Source: Alteromonas gracilis (GTDB taxonomy: Bacteria > Pseudomonadota > Gammaproteobacteria > Enterobacterales > Alteromonadaceae). Taken from it: a stretch of 64,000 nucleotides of DNA. Made by a program: the position numbers and the translations under genes. The notes beneath the pieces are model-generated. The model searched no databases and was not told the DNA's origin. It worked only from the letters and a program-made list of their open reading frames with translations. Below are positions 52,852-61,799 of this stretch, in pieces (positions within the stretch are counted from its first letter, which is position 1; each line of letters begins with the position of its first letter). The stretch lies in the NCBI RefSeq assembly GCF_002993325.1, contig NZ_PVNO01000025.1, positions 372,001-436,000 on the forward strand. The letters are read 5' to 3'.

Positions 52852-55146
52852 GTGCAAAAAACACTTAGTCAGAGTTTATTTCAAACCTTATTCATAGGAA
52901 TTGTTATAGCATCGCTTCTGATTGTTGGCGCCGTTTGGCGTTCTGCCAGTACACTTGTTGTGGAAAATATTGACCACGATGTCTCCCTAGCAGAAAAAGT
53001 CTTCGACAAGGTTGTTGCAGACAGGCAAGCTGTTATCTTAAGTGTTTCCAAAGTGCTGTCACGCTCATTTGATTTTAGGCGTGCGGTGGGCACCGAAAAT
53101 ATTCCCTCTATCGAGGCCGCGTTTAGAAGTTACGCTGAAAGACTTAATACCGACATTATTGCCCTGGTAAGCTTAGACCATAAGGTTGTGGCTTCACATA
53201 CCCCTCTCTTTGAGGTCGGTCAAAGTCTTGAGAGCAGTGTAGCTCTTGTGGTAAACCAGAAAGAAAGTGGTTTGTTTGTTGTAAATGACTATTTAGTTCA
53301 ACTCAGTCTTATACGTGTTGAAATACCTACACTTAGGTACTACATGCTGATAGGCGTTGAATTTGACGATGCGCTTTTACAAGAGCTTAAGCAACTTGTA
53401 GATGCCGAAATTATTATTTCAAAAACCGAATCAAACGAAATTCTCACCACTACTTTAAGTACGAGTGAAGCGCAGAGAGTTTTAGCTCAAAAACGCGATC
53501 CATCATGGGTAGATGTAACGTTTAATGACGAGCTTACTTATTTTACTCGCCGTGTAAACATTGGTGCTACCGATAGACTTCCTGTTAACATTACTCTTGC
53601 GGTTGATACCACCTCAGCATTCAATGCGTTTTCCAGAATTCAGATTACTATTTTAGTGTTTTGCTTGGCAGCAATGGTTATTGCATTGGCGTTTTCTCTC
53701 GTACTGGCGAAAAACGTGACCAAGCCAGTGTCTAATCTAGTGAAAGCGGTCAACAGAGTAGCGTCTGGCTCTTATGGCTCGACACTTGATGAGCCATCGA
53801 AATTAAGAGAAATCACCGAGCTTGCCAACGCTGTTGATAGCATGCAAGCAAACATAAAAAATCGTGAGTTAGATATCCGTTACCAAGCTGAGCATGATGT
53901 GCTCACTGGTCTTTTTAACCGAAATTACGTTGAGAACTACTTCGAGTCTGAAATTAAAGAGAAGCGTGCCTTACAAGTTGTCGCCATTACCGTCATCGGT
54001 TTTCGTACTATCAACGATCTGTACGGCTATTCTAACGGCGACAATACATTAAAAGCATTAGCGCAGAGATTACAGCGTTGGCCTGGTATATCAGCCCGCT
54101 TAGCGGGCGGAGAAGTGCTATACATCTCGCATGAATCGCTTAATGATGAACAGCTCGAGACACTTAAGCACATTCTAGAGCAACCGGTTGAAAGTAACTT
54201 GATAGCGATTCCTTTAAAAGTGGCAATGGCAGTTTTAGAGTGCCCGCAAGACGCATTCACGTCAGAAGAGTTGTTCAGGAAAATGAATATCGTTACGGAC
54301 GAAGCGATTCATAGCGATAAGTGGTGCGTTCGTTATCGTGCTGAATTAGAGGATAAATATAATCGTAGGTTAGCCATTACCACAGAGCTCAAGCGTGCGC
54401 TGGCAAGTCAGCAGAACGAGCTGTCTATGGTATATCAGCCTAAAATTGATTTAGTAACGATGAAAGTGTGCAGCATGGAAGCGCTCATTCGCTGGAATAG
54501 CAGTGCGTTGGGCTTCGTTCCTCCGGATGAGTTTATTACTATCGCTGAACAGGCAGGCCTAATCGAGCAAGTTACCTCGTGGGTAATGAAGCAAACTATT
54601 TCAGATTTGGCCTATTTTCGGGAAAAAGGGTACGACTTTACTGTGGCAATGAACTTGTCTACCCAAGATATTCAAAATAAGGTGCTGCTAAGCAACTTGG
54701 TATCCCTGCTCACTGAAAAAGGCCTTTCACCAGATGCCCTCGAACTTGAAATTACGGAAAGCGATTTGGTGGCAGATGCATCGTTAGCGATAGAGAATTT
54801 GAATGAGTTGACGGCGCGAGGGTTTCACTTCGCTATAGATGATTTCGGTACTGGTTATTCTTCACTCGCGTATTTGAAGAACCTGCCTGTAAAGACTATC
54901 AAAATAGATAAGAGCTTTATTCTTTCTCTTGCCAGCGACGAAAATGATCAGCAAATTGTTCATACGGTGCTTAGCTTAGCCGCTGTCTTTAATTTGAAAG
55001 TCGTTGCAGAAGGCGTGGAAGATCTCGCCTCTCTCACAATTCTTAAGGATTGGGGGTGCGACGTTGCCCAAGGATATTATATAAGTAGACCGCTTAAGCT
55101 AGCTGATTTAGAAGAGTGGCTTCAAAATACACCTTTCGGCGAATAG
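52852..55146 (+). CDS. Membrane sensor with HAMP, degenerate GGDEF and EAL (cyclic di-GMP phosphodiesterase)
   Basis: A 764-residue inner-membrane protein. Layout: transmembrane helix (about 10-32), a periplasmic sensor of about 230 residues, second helix (IQITILVFCLAAMVIALAF), HAMP (VTKPVSNLVKAVNRV), GGDEF-like domain whose active site is GGEVL (about 419) instead of GGDEF, so probably not a cyclase, and an intact EAL domain with MEALIRW (543), MNLSTQD, ITESD, DDFGTGYSSLAYL (663) and AEGVED. It should hydrolyse cyclic di-GMP in response to an external signal. The start is the GTG at 52852; a TTG at 52831 is the alternative. It occupies the place where rimP-nusA would be expected. Confidence 0.9.
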   Translation: MQKTLSQSLFQTLFIGIVIASLLIVGAVWRSASTLVVENIDHDVSLAEKVFDKVVADRQAVILSVSKVLSRSFDFRRAVGTENIPSIEAAFRSYAERLNTDIIALVSLDHKVVASHTPLFEVGQSLESSVALVVNQKESGLFVVNDYLVQLSLIRVEIPTLRYYMLIGVEFDDALLQELKQLVDAEIIISKTESNEILTTTLSTSEAQRVLAQKRDPSWVDVTFNDELTYFTRRVNIGATDRLPVNITLAVDTTSAFNAFSRIQITILVFCLAAMVIALAFSLVLAKNVTKPVSNLVKAVNRVASGSYGSTLDEPSKLREITELANAVDSMQANIKNRELDIRYQAEHDVLTGLFNRNYVENYFESEIKEKRALQVVAITVIGFRTINDLYGYSNGDNTLKALAQRLQRWPGISARLAGGEVLYISHESLNDEQLETLKHILEQPVESNLIAIPLKVAMAVLECPQDAFTSEELFRKMNIVTDEAIHSDKWCVRYRAELEDKYNRRLAITTELKRALASQQNELSMVYQPKIDLVTMKVCSMEALIRWNSSALGFVPPDEFITIAEQAGLIEQVTSWVMKQTISDLAYFREKGYDFTVAMNLSTQDIQNKVLLSNLVSLLTEKGLSPDALELEITESDLVADASLAIENLNELTARGFHFAIDDFGTGYSSLAYLKNLPVKTIKIDKSFILSLASDENDQQIVHTVLSLAAVFNLKVVAEGVEDLASLTILKDWGCDVAQGYYISRPLKLADLEEWLQNTPFGE

Positions 55147-55341
55147 CTATTTTATTAAATAAAATTTATTGTTTTTGTTGAAATTATAAAAGCTATGGCG
55201 CTTTCGCATTCGAGATGGCATTGTAAATGCAATGAAACATAGCGAAGCGTGTAAAACCCTCTTTGGGAGCTAATTCCACGGCAAGACGTGAGCTTTTTAC
55301 CCATTGAGTTGTGAAATTACTTCAATAACAAGGAATTTATT

Positions 55342-55500
55342 ATGGATATCATTCGTATACTACTGTCGATTTTGTTACCACCGCTAGGCGTGTTTTTACA
55401 AGTGGGTATTGGCGCACATTTTTGGATAAATATTCTTTTAACGATTTTAGGTTACTTCCCAGGCGTGATCCACGCTGTTTACATCATTGCTAAGAAGTAA
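55342..55500 (+). CDS. YqaE/Pmp3 family small membrane protein
   Basis: A 52-residue hydrophobic peptide (MDIIRILLSILLPPLGVFLQ) with two transmembrane helices and the Pmp3/YqaE signatures LLPPLGVFLQVG and NILLTILGYFPGVIHAVYII. AAGGAA lies 7 bases before the ATG. Relatives in bacteria, yeast and plants affect membrane potential and salt or cold tolerance; the bacterial role is poorly known. It is followed by a palindromic terminator. Confidence 0.93.
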   Translation: MDIIRILLSILLPPLGVFLQVGIGAHFWINILLTILGYFPGVIHAVYIIAKK

Positions 55501-55545
55501 CTTCAAAGACATCGTTTCGAACGACGAACCTTATCTTTGAAACAA

Positions 55546-55575
55546 AAAAAGCCAGCTTATATAAGCTGGCTTTTT
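55546..55575. terminator. Bidirectional palindromic terminator
   Basis: A perfect 30-bp palindrome, AAAAAGCCAGCTTAT followed by its complement, with T runs on both strands. It ends the Pmp3-type gene (rightward) and the hemerythrin gene (leftward). Confidence 0.93.
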
Positions 55576-55623
55576 AATAGAAAACACGTAACTGAAACCG
55601 CTTGTTTCCGTTCTCCATTGTGG

Positions 55624-56079
55624 TTAGACCGTAAGTTTTTCGGCATCCAGCTCTTTATTCATCTCTTCTCTGTATTCTTTTGCCAACTTTGTTTTTTGGC
55701 TGTCGTTTAGCACTTTTCCTGCAACTTGGAAAAACTCTTGCTCTTCATCAGCTAAATGATGCTCAACTTTTTCCTGCAAGTTTTTTAAATGGCGTAACCA
55801 TGCTGGTGAACTCATATCTGTTTCATCAAGTTTCTCTAGAAGCTCATCGATTTCGTGGTGTTCTGCAATACCATGGCGAGTCAAATCAACTGTGGCATCT
55901 TTTTCTAGAAGGTGGGTGTAGAAATGACGCTCTTCTGCAATGGCGTGACTTTCCAACTGCGTTTTAAGCTCTAAATAATATTCTCTGCGTGCAGCTGTGT
56001 TACCACTTGTTTCTGCAAGAATTTTCAATAATAAACGCTGTTTTTCATGATCTTGACGCAATGCTTCAAAAATTTTCAT
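55624..56079 (-). CDS. Hemerythrin domain-containing protein
   Basis: A 151-residue four-helix-bundle protein. Iron ligands of the HxxxE pattern are visible: His11, His45-AIA-Glu49, His74/75 and His108-LAD-Glu112. The sequence (FEALRQDHEKQRLLL, HHEIDELLEKLDETD, HHLADEEQEFFQVAGKVL) fits the bacterial stand-alone hemerythrin-like (HHE) group, related to the iron-sulfur repair/NO-stress proteins. No extra domain. It lies between the Pmp3-type gene (convergent) and gdhA (upstream, same strand) with 244 bases to the latter. Confidence 0.92.
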   Translation of the reverse strand: MKIFEALRQDHEKQRLLLKILAETSGNTAARREYYLELKTQLESHAIAEERHFYTHLLEKDATVDLTRHGIAEHHEIDELLEKLDETDMSSPAWLRHLKNLQEKVEHHLADEEQEFFQVAGKVLNDSQKTKLAKEYREEMNKELDAEKLTV

Positions 56080-56323
56080 GGATATATCCCCAAATAGTTA
56101 ATTACTACTTTCAGTAATGCTATTTCTATTCCATGTGTTCAAGCTTCGTTAGATTATGATTTTTAATAGATTTTTTGTTCGACAGAAACAATGTCACGAC
56201 GTTTAGCTATTTAGAGCGCAATTTTTACAAAAACTTTTCCGATAAATTCACGTTGTACACGCCCATACATGGCCGCTAAAACTGCGTAATGAGTAGCGTA
56301 ATTCCAGCGACCTAAGTATTGAG

Positions 56324-57667
56324 TTAGACGCCTTGCGCGACCATTGCGTCTGCGAGTCGGCGAAAGGCGGCAATATTTGCACCTTTCATGTAGTTAATGA
56401 AGTCACCTTCCGTTTTGCCTTCAGAAACACATCGTTCGTGAATGCTAGTCATAATGGAGTAGAGCTGCTCGTCGAGTACGTCAGCCTCACGTTGGTTAAA
56501 CATGGCATTTTGCCCCATTTCCAAGCCAGACAAGGCAACGCCACCGGCATTAGAGGCTTTACCAGGGACATACGTTATTTTTTCTTCAATAAAAAGGGCC
56601 TGAGCTTTATTCGTACACGGCATATTTGCACCCTCTAGCACCATGCTGCAGCCATTGTCTAGCAATGCTCTAGCATCGTCTTCGGTAAGCTCATTTTGCG
56701 TAGCGCAGGGTAGGGCAACATCACACGCAATGTGCCATGGTTTTTTATTATCTATCCAATCTCCCATGTCATTTTCAGCCATGTCTTTAAGTATATTATT
56801 ACGAGATGCGTGGTTCTCAATTGCCCACTTAATGGCTGTATGGTTCAATCCCTTTTCGTTGTGCAATAAACCACGACTATTAGAAAGCGTGACTACTTTT
56901 CCGCCTTTCTCCGTGGCTTTTAACGCAGCGTGCAGCGCAACGTTGCCTGCGCCGGAAACAGCAATTGTTTTACCGTCAATGTACGTATCTTGATGTTTGC
57001 AAACGGCCTCTAGAAAATAGATAAGACCAAAGCCTGTAGCTTCGGTGCGAACGTAGCTTCCACCAAACTCTAAGCCCTTTCCAGTTAATACGCCTTCAAA
57101 CCTGTTATTGAGTCTTCGGTACTCGCCATATAAATAACCAATCTCTCGCGCACCTACGTTGATGTCGCCAGCAGGTACGTCAGTGTTAGCACCAATATGC
57201 CTTTGTAGCTCACGCATAAAAGATTGACAGAAAAGCATAATGTCTCTGTCCGTCCGCCCTTTAGGGTTAAAGTCAGAACCACCTTTACCTCCACCCATCG
57301 GAAGGCCTGTGAGTGCGTTCTTAAAACACTGCTCAAACGCTAAGAATTTTAGTACGGAGAGATTTACGGTTGGGTGGAAACGCAAGCCACCTTTATACGG
57401 GCCCATTGCTGAATTGTGCTGCACTCGCCATCCTTGATTAACCTCAATCTCGCCCTTGCTGTTCATCCAAGAAACCGTGAAATAAATAACGCGCTCGGGT
57501 AAGCATATTCGCCTAACGATATCGAATGCTTTGTAGTCATCATGAGCATTTGAAATAGGAACTATGTCTTCAAGTACTTCATGTACCGCTTGAAGATATT
57601 CACTTTCACCCTCGAATTTTTCTTTAAGAAATGAATATATTTCGTCGAAGTTGCTTTGATGTGCCAT
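56324..57667 (-). CDS. gdhA: NADP-specific glutamate dehydrogenase
   Basis: A 447-residue hexameric enzyme (E. coli 447) assimilating ammonia into 2-oxoglutarate. Catalytic Lys is in LPMGGGKGGSDFNPKG, substrate residues in GPYKGGLRFHPTVN, and the coenzyme fold is SGAGNVALHAA. The phrase GVLTGKGLEFGGSYVRTEATG is specific to the NADP type. It lies 7 bases after the phosphatase-lipid kinase fusion gene, implying co-transcription. Confidence 0.98.
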   Translation of the reverse strand: MAHQSNFDEIYSFLKEKFEGESEYLQAVHEVLEDIVPISNAHDDYKAFDIVRRICLPERVIYFTVSWMNSKGEIEVNQGWRVQHNSAMGPYKGGLRFHPTVNLSVLKFLAFEQCFKNALTGLPMGGGKGGSDFNPKGRTDRDIMLFCQSFMRELQRHIGANTDVPAGDINVGAREIGYLYGEYRRLNNRFEGVLTGKGLEFGGSYVRTEATGFGLIYFLEAVCKHQDTYIDGKTIAVSGAGNVALHAALKATEKGGKVVTLSNSRGLLHNEKGLNHTAIKWAIENHASRNNILKDMAENDMGDWIDNKKPWHIACDVALPCATQNELTEDDARALLDNGCSMVLEGANMPCTNKAQALFIEEKITYVPGKASNAGGVALSGLEMGQNAMFNQREADVLDEQLYSIMTSIHERCVSEGKTEGDFINYMKGANIAAFRRLADAMVAQGV

Positions 57668-57674
57668 TAACTAT

Positions 57675-59303
57675 TTAATCCTTTTGTTCACGGTTTACTA
57701 ATACAGTAAGGCTATGAGGGAGTGTTTTTATGACGAGAGATTGGTCTTCATAAATTTCACCATCTACTGCGTAAGCGGTGGGTTTATCGAACGTCAATGT
57801 GAGACTGGACGCTTGTTTGTGACGTATAGAGTCTGACTGTTTTTTTGATTCTACCGGGCTAAAAACCAATTCCGCTAACGATTGAAATTGTTTGTCAGAA
57901 GAGGTTTGTGGCAACAGCCAAGTTATATCTAATTTACCGTCCGTTATATCGGGTTGTTCTGCACCTTGGGCTAACGCTGTTGTCATTGGGGCTGCATTGG
58001 CGATAACGAAACTTGGAGTTTGAAAGCGCTCAGCCTCGTCGTCTTCAAATGCCACGTCAAACGTCATGCTTTCATTATTTGAAATCGCATTCCATAGCCC
58101 TTTTAAATAAGCAAACTGTCCGCCCACATTCTTTTCTTCTCTATCTGCTGCGGAAATCATCTTCTCTTCAAATCCCACAGCCGCGACTAAGAGCATGACT
58201 TTGTCGTTACACGTGGCGGTGTCTATTTTTAACGTAGCCCCATCAATAATGATATCGCAGGCTGTACTGATGGGCATGACTTTGCTGATATAACCATGAA
58301 GAACTTGGCTCAGCGCATTTGCTGTTCCAAAAGGGATTATTCCCATGGTCACGTTAGTATTGATTAAGGCTGAAGCCACCTCTGTAAGAGTACCGTCTCC
58401 GCCGCAAGCAACAATGATGTCTGTGCCTTCATCTCTCGCTTCTTTAGCCAGCATTTTTCCGTCAACTTCGGGCGTTGTTTCTTTAACAGTTACTTTAAAC
58501 TTTTCATTCAGACGAGATAGCACGTCTTCTTTATATTGCGACCACTTTCCGCCACCTGCGACAGGATTAACAATCAGCGTTAGCGTTTTTTCTAAAGAGA
58601 GTAAACCACCATCTCTTACTTGCTGAAGTGAGGCGAGTTGGCGCTTATTAAGGCGTGCGGTTTGGCGTATTTTGTTTATTTGTTTAAGCGCATCATCAAC
58701 ACTAAGATTAGGATCTTTCGCTAACAAATAGGCTGCAACAACCAATACTGAACGACCTCGACCAAGAGCACAGTGAACCACCACGTTTTTATCTTCAGAA
58801 ATTTGTTGGTTGAGCCAATTAATGGCAAGCACCAATTGTTCTGAGGTTGGGCTGGTATGGTCGAGTACCGGTATATTCAGATATCGATAATCTTCTTGAT
58901 ACGCGGTCCAATCAAGACCGTCGAATTCAGCCGTAACGTCAAGAATAGCGTCAATTTTATTTTCATTTAGCAGTGCTACATGCTTATTGGACATGCGACA
59001 CCCTAAAAAGAGGTGTGGCTCAATTTTTTGAAGCGGGGGGACTTTATCGTTTCTGCGTGCATACTCGTTGTAAAGCCATGACCCCAAAAGAAAAGGTACA
59101 AAAATCCACCGTATATAAAATGGAATAGAGCCATCTTCACGCTTTCTAAACAGACTTGGATAGTTAAGCAAATAAGCACTGCTCACTGCGATAAGTGAAA
59201 ATGCAGTCCATCCAAACAATAATTTCAAAAGAACACTGGGAACAAATACCGTTAAAACTAACGATAAAATTGCGCCTAGCACGTAATACTTTACCATTTT
59301 CAC
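57675..59303 (-). CDS. Fusion of dual-specificity phosphatase and diacylglycerol/lipid kinase (YegS type)
   Basis: A 542-residue membrane protein. Three N-terminal transmembrane helices (about residues 6-45 and 64-80) are followed by a dual-specificity phosphatase domain with the loop VVHCALGRGRSV (C181/R187 counted from 59312), then a diacylglycerol kinase catalytic domain with GGDGTLTEV (304-312) and PFGTANALSQVL, ending in the beta-rich C-terminal lobe typical of YegS/DgkB. Both active sites look intact. GTG codons at 59312 and 59303 are both in frame; the latter is preferred because AAAGGA is at a proper distance. It lies 7 bases upstream of gdhA. Substrates unknown. Confidence 0.9.
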   Translation of the reverse strand: MKMVKYYVLGAILSLVLTVFVPSVLLKLLFGWTAFSLIAVSSAYLLNYPSLFRKREDGSIPFYIRWIFVPFLLGSWLYNEYARRNDKVPPLQKIEPHLFLGCRMSNKHVALLNENKIDAILDVTAEFDGLDWTAYQEDYRYLNIPVLDHTSPTSEQLVLAINWLNQQISEDKNVVVHCALGRGRSVLVVAAYLLAKDPNLSVDDALKQINKIRQTARLNKRQLASLQQVRDGGLLSLEKTLTLIVNPVAGGGKWSQYKEDVLSRLNEKFKVTVKETTPEVDGKMLAKEARDEGTDIIVACGGDGTLTEVASALINTNVTMGIIPFGTANALSQVLHGYISKVMPISTACDIIIDGATLKIDTATCNDKVMLLVAAVGFEEKMISAADREEKNVGGQFAYLKGLWNAISNNESMTFDVAFEDDEAERFQTPSFVIANAAPMTTALAQGAEQPDITDGKLDITWLLPQTSSDKQFQSLAELVFSPVESKKQSDSIRHKQASSLTLTFDKPTAYAVDGEIYEDQSLVIKTLPHSLTVLVNREQKD

Positions 59304-59452
59304 AATTAACACATCCTTTGTTGTTAAAAAAAGCGAACAGTGTATGCATCTATACTTTCACTCTTATGTTTTCGTTTACTTTTACTGTTGCTAGATGAAC
59401 TTAGAATTAAATGACTACGTATGCTTTTGTAGTGAATCTATGAGCGTTAGTA

Positions 59453-59983
59453 ATGAAAAATAGTGCAGTATTTAAAGTAATAAACTTTGCGTGGTTTCAG
59501 GGAATTTGGTGGCTAGTGATTCTATTTCAGAACCAAGCCGTCATACCCGTGCTTGCTCTAATTGTTTTGTGGTTCTTTCTTTCTCCCAAGCGCTTAGAAG
59601 ATGCAAAACTTATGGGAGCCATATTCTTGTTGGGCACTTTTGTTGATGCAGCGCTGACGCAGAGCGGGCTGTTTATTTTTGACGAGTCTGAAGCATTGAT
59701 AGCGTTTTGGCCCATTCCGATTTGGTTAAGTCTGCTCTGGGCGGCTTTTGCAGGGACCATCTATCACAGCATGATGGTTTTTAAGGGGCGATTATTACTG
59801 GCATCAATTGGTGGCGCTGTTTTTGCACCACTTAGCTACATAGCTGGCGCAAAGTTTGGAGCGGTAGAGCTTGGCGTTGATCTTCTACTTGCTTACATTT
59901 TCATAGCACTAGTATGGAGTGTGGTATTCCCTCTGTGCTTCTATTTATCCAACCGTTTCGAGGCAACCCAAGTCGAAACGTAA
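59453..59983 (+). CDS. DUF2878 family membrane protein
   Basis: A 176-residue inner-membrane protein with about five or six hydrophobic helices. The conserved NFAWFQGIWWLVILFQNQ start, GTFVDAALTQSGLFIF and PIPIWLSLLWAAFAGTIYHSM, then GGAVFAPLSYIAGAKFGAVEL place it in DUF2878. In other gammaproteobacteria this family often lies among lipid or cyclopropane fatty-acid genes. Divergent from the phosphatase-kinase fusion; an SDR follows 19 bases downstream. Confidence 0.88.
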   Translation: MKNSAVFKVINFAWFQGIWWLVILFQNQAVIPVLALIVLWFFLSPKRLEDAKLMGAIFLLGTFVDAALTQSGLFIFDESEALIAFWPIPIWLSLLWAAFAGTIYHSMMVFKGRLLLASIGGAVFAPLSYIAGAKFGAVELGVDLLLAYIFIALVWSVVFPLCFYLSNRFEATQVET

Positions 59984-60002
59984 ATGCAAGGAGTGTATTG
60001 GT

Positions 60003-60707
60003 ATGACGAAAAATGTATTGGTAACTGGTGGTAATCGTGGCATCGGTTTTGAAATAGTAAAAGGAATGTTGTCGAAAGGTTACAAAGTGCTAATGGGGTG
60101 CCGTGATGAGGAATCAGGGCTTGAAGCGAAGAAGCAACTTGTGGGTGGAGATTTGCACGTTATCGAAATGCCGCTAGATAATGAAACAGCCATCGTCGAT
60201 GCTTTTGTGCGCGCCGAGGCAGTGTTTGGACCAATAGATATTCTAATAAATAATGCAGGCGTATTAGATGATACTCCATGGCAAGAGGTAACCGCAGAGT
60301 CGCTAGCAAAATCAATGCAAGTCAATGTTTATGCTCCGCTAACGCTCATTCAACAAACCCTACCTCAAATGATTGAACGCGGTTTCGGACGGATCATTAA
60401 CGTAAGCTCTAGCTATGGAAGCTTTGCAGAGGAACTAAAAGGGCCTTTTAGCTATGCCATTTCGAAAGCAGCCGTTAACGCACTAACGGTAAAGATGGCA
60501 GCGGCGGTTGACGAGGCAGCAAACGGCGAGCCTTTAGACGTCACCGTAAACAGTATGACGCCAGGCTGGGTCCACACCAGAATGGGAGGGAGTGATGCGC
60601 CTAAAACACCTGAAGAGGGGGCTGACACGGCAATTTGGTTAGCTACAATGGAAAAGGGTGGCCCTCACGGTCAGTTCTTAAAAGACAGAAAACCCATAGA
60701 TTGGTAA
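60003..60707 (+). CDS. Short-chain dehydrogenase/reductase
   Basis: A 234-residue classical SDR. It has the cofactor loop TGGNRGIGFEIVK, NNAGVLDD, the catalytic Ser in NVSSSYGSFAEE and YAISKAAVNAL (YxxxK), with MTPGWVHTRMGGSDAPKTPEEGAD near the end. This composition resembles carbonyl-reductase-like SDRs that use NADPH. The ATG at 60003 has AAGGAG upstream; the frame extends 28 codons into the DUF2878 gene and is not counted. Substrate unknown. Probably co-transcribed with the DUF2878 gene. Confidence 0.92.
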   Translation: MTKNVLVTGGNRGIGFEIVKGMLSKGYKVLMGCRDEESGLEAKKQLVGGDLHVIEMPLDNETAIVDAFVRAEAVFGPIDILINNAGVLDDTPWQEVTAESLAKSMQVNVYAPLTLIQQTLPQMIERGFGRIINVSSSYGSFAEELKGPFSYAISKAAVNALTVKMAAAVDEAANGEPLDVTVNSMTPGWVHTRMGGSDAPKTPEEGADTAIWLATMEKGGPHGQFLKDRKPIDW

Positions 60708-60744
60708 AACGTTTATTTACGTGAATGCGGTATAACTAACCATT

Positions 60745-60768
60745 AAGGCTACGTAACGTAGCCTTTGC
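60745..60768. terminator. Hairpin between the convergent SDR and HAD genes
   Basis: AAGGCTACGT (60745-60754) and ACGTAGCCTT (60756-60765) are perfect inverted arms. A short TTT follows on the plus strand and TTAATGG on the minus strand. Likely a bidirectional terminator with weak T runs. Confidence 0.7.
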
Positions 60769-60793
60769 TAATGAGGTGCTAGAGAGTGCTGTG

Positions 60794-61624
60794 CTAGAGC
60801 GAAAAACGCTCTCGAAGGAAACGAGCAATTCCATCTTCATCGTGATGACCGATAACAGACGTTGCAGCTTCTTTAATATAAGGTTTCGCATTAGCGGGCG
60901 CGTAAGCCTCGTCAGCCAATTCAAACATGCTTAAATCATTGTCACTATCGCCGAAACAAATCACATTACTTGCACCCAACTGCTTTCGCAAAAGTTCGAC
61001 TGCACTTCCTTTGCTTGCCAACTTATGATGAACGTCCATCCAGCGGTATTCGTCGCCTTCGATGGCAGGTCCGGAGTATGCAATTAGCTCATCGTGATTA
61101 TTTAACTGCTGATAAATATCGTAAACGAGTGTCGCATCGCCAATCATACTGATATTTGTGATGTGCGCCGCTGGGGGGAGCTCTTCGATAGGCGCCAGTC
61201 TGGCTTTCGTTCTGGAGAAGTACTTGTCTATCAAGTTTCGCTCAATCAGATGTTTTGGCGTTGAATAATAAATAATATGTTCGTGCTCAGGGCTTTCCAA
61301 ATTTACCGTATTGATAAACGGTGTGATGTTGTTTTTAACCGCATATTCGACGATAAGGTTTACTTCGCTTGGCGCAAGAAGGTTCTCTAAAGTTAACGCG
61401 TTACCGGTTGGATCCCAAATTGCGACCCCGTTATTGTAAATATGAGGTAGTACGAACGACTGGCCTTCCAGTACAAATTGCGCTGAATGCATAGTACGTC
61501 CAGTAGCGACGGTAAACGCAATGTCCTTTTCGCTAAGTAAACCCAGCGTTTCTCTGGTAAATGTCGAGATTTGGGAAGACTTATTTAAAAGAGTCCCGTC
61601 CAAGTCAAAAAAAATTAAGTCCAT
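60794..61624 (-). CDS. Cof-type HAD-superfamily phosphatase
   Basis: A 276-residue haloacid dehalogenase family hydrolase. Motif I is FFDLDGTLLN (nucleophile and acid/base Asp), motif II FTVATGRTMH, motif III Lys in HHKLASKGSAVELL and motif IV CFGDSDNDLSMFE. The C2B cap insertion lies in the middle (about residues 85-190), which fits Cof/YidA-type sugar-phosphate or nucleotide-phosphate phosphatases. Start at the ATG at 61624; an upstream extension of 20 codons lacks motif similarity. Ribosome-binding site is weak. Substrate unknown. Confidence 0.93.
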   Translation of the reverse strand: MDLIFFDLDGTLLNKSSQISTFTRETLGLLSEKDIAFTVATGRTMHSAQFVLEGQSFVLPHIYNNGVAIWDPTGNALTLENLLAPSEVNLIVEYAVKNNITPFINTVNLESPEHEHIIYYSTPKHLIERNLIDKYFSRTKARLAPIEELPPAAHITNISMIGDATLVYDIYQQLNNHDELIAYSGPAIEGDEYRWMDVHHKLASKGSAVELLRKQLGASNVICFGDSDNDLSMFELADEAYAPANAKPYIKEAATSVIGHHDEDGIARFLRERFSL

Positions 61625-61799
61625 ACAATCAGTACTCGGTGTCTTTAAACGATAAGGAATACAAAATGCGAAAGGGCAATACACTTGTCACTATGTGCAT
61701 TGCCTCTCAGAATTGTTTGCTGAACACGTTCGCTTTTGCGTTGTGTACACTATCATACTCTAACTATCTGCCCCTGCTTATTACAGGTATTTTAACTTT

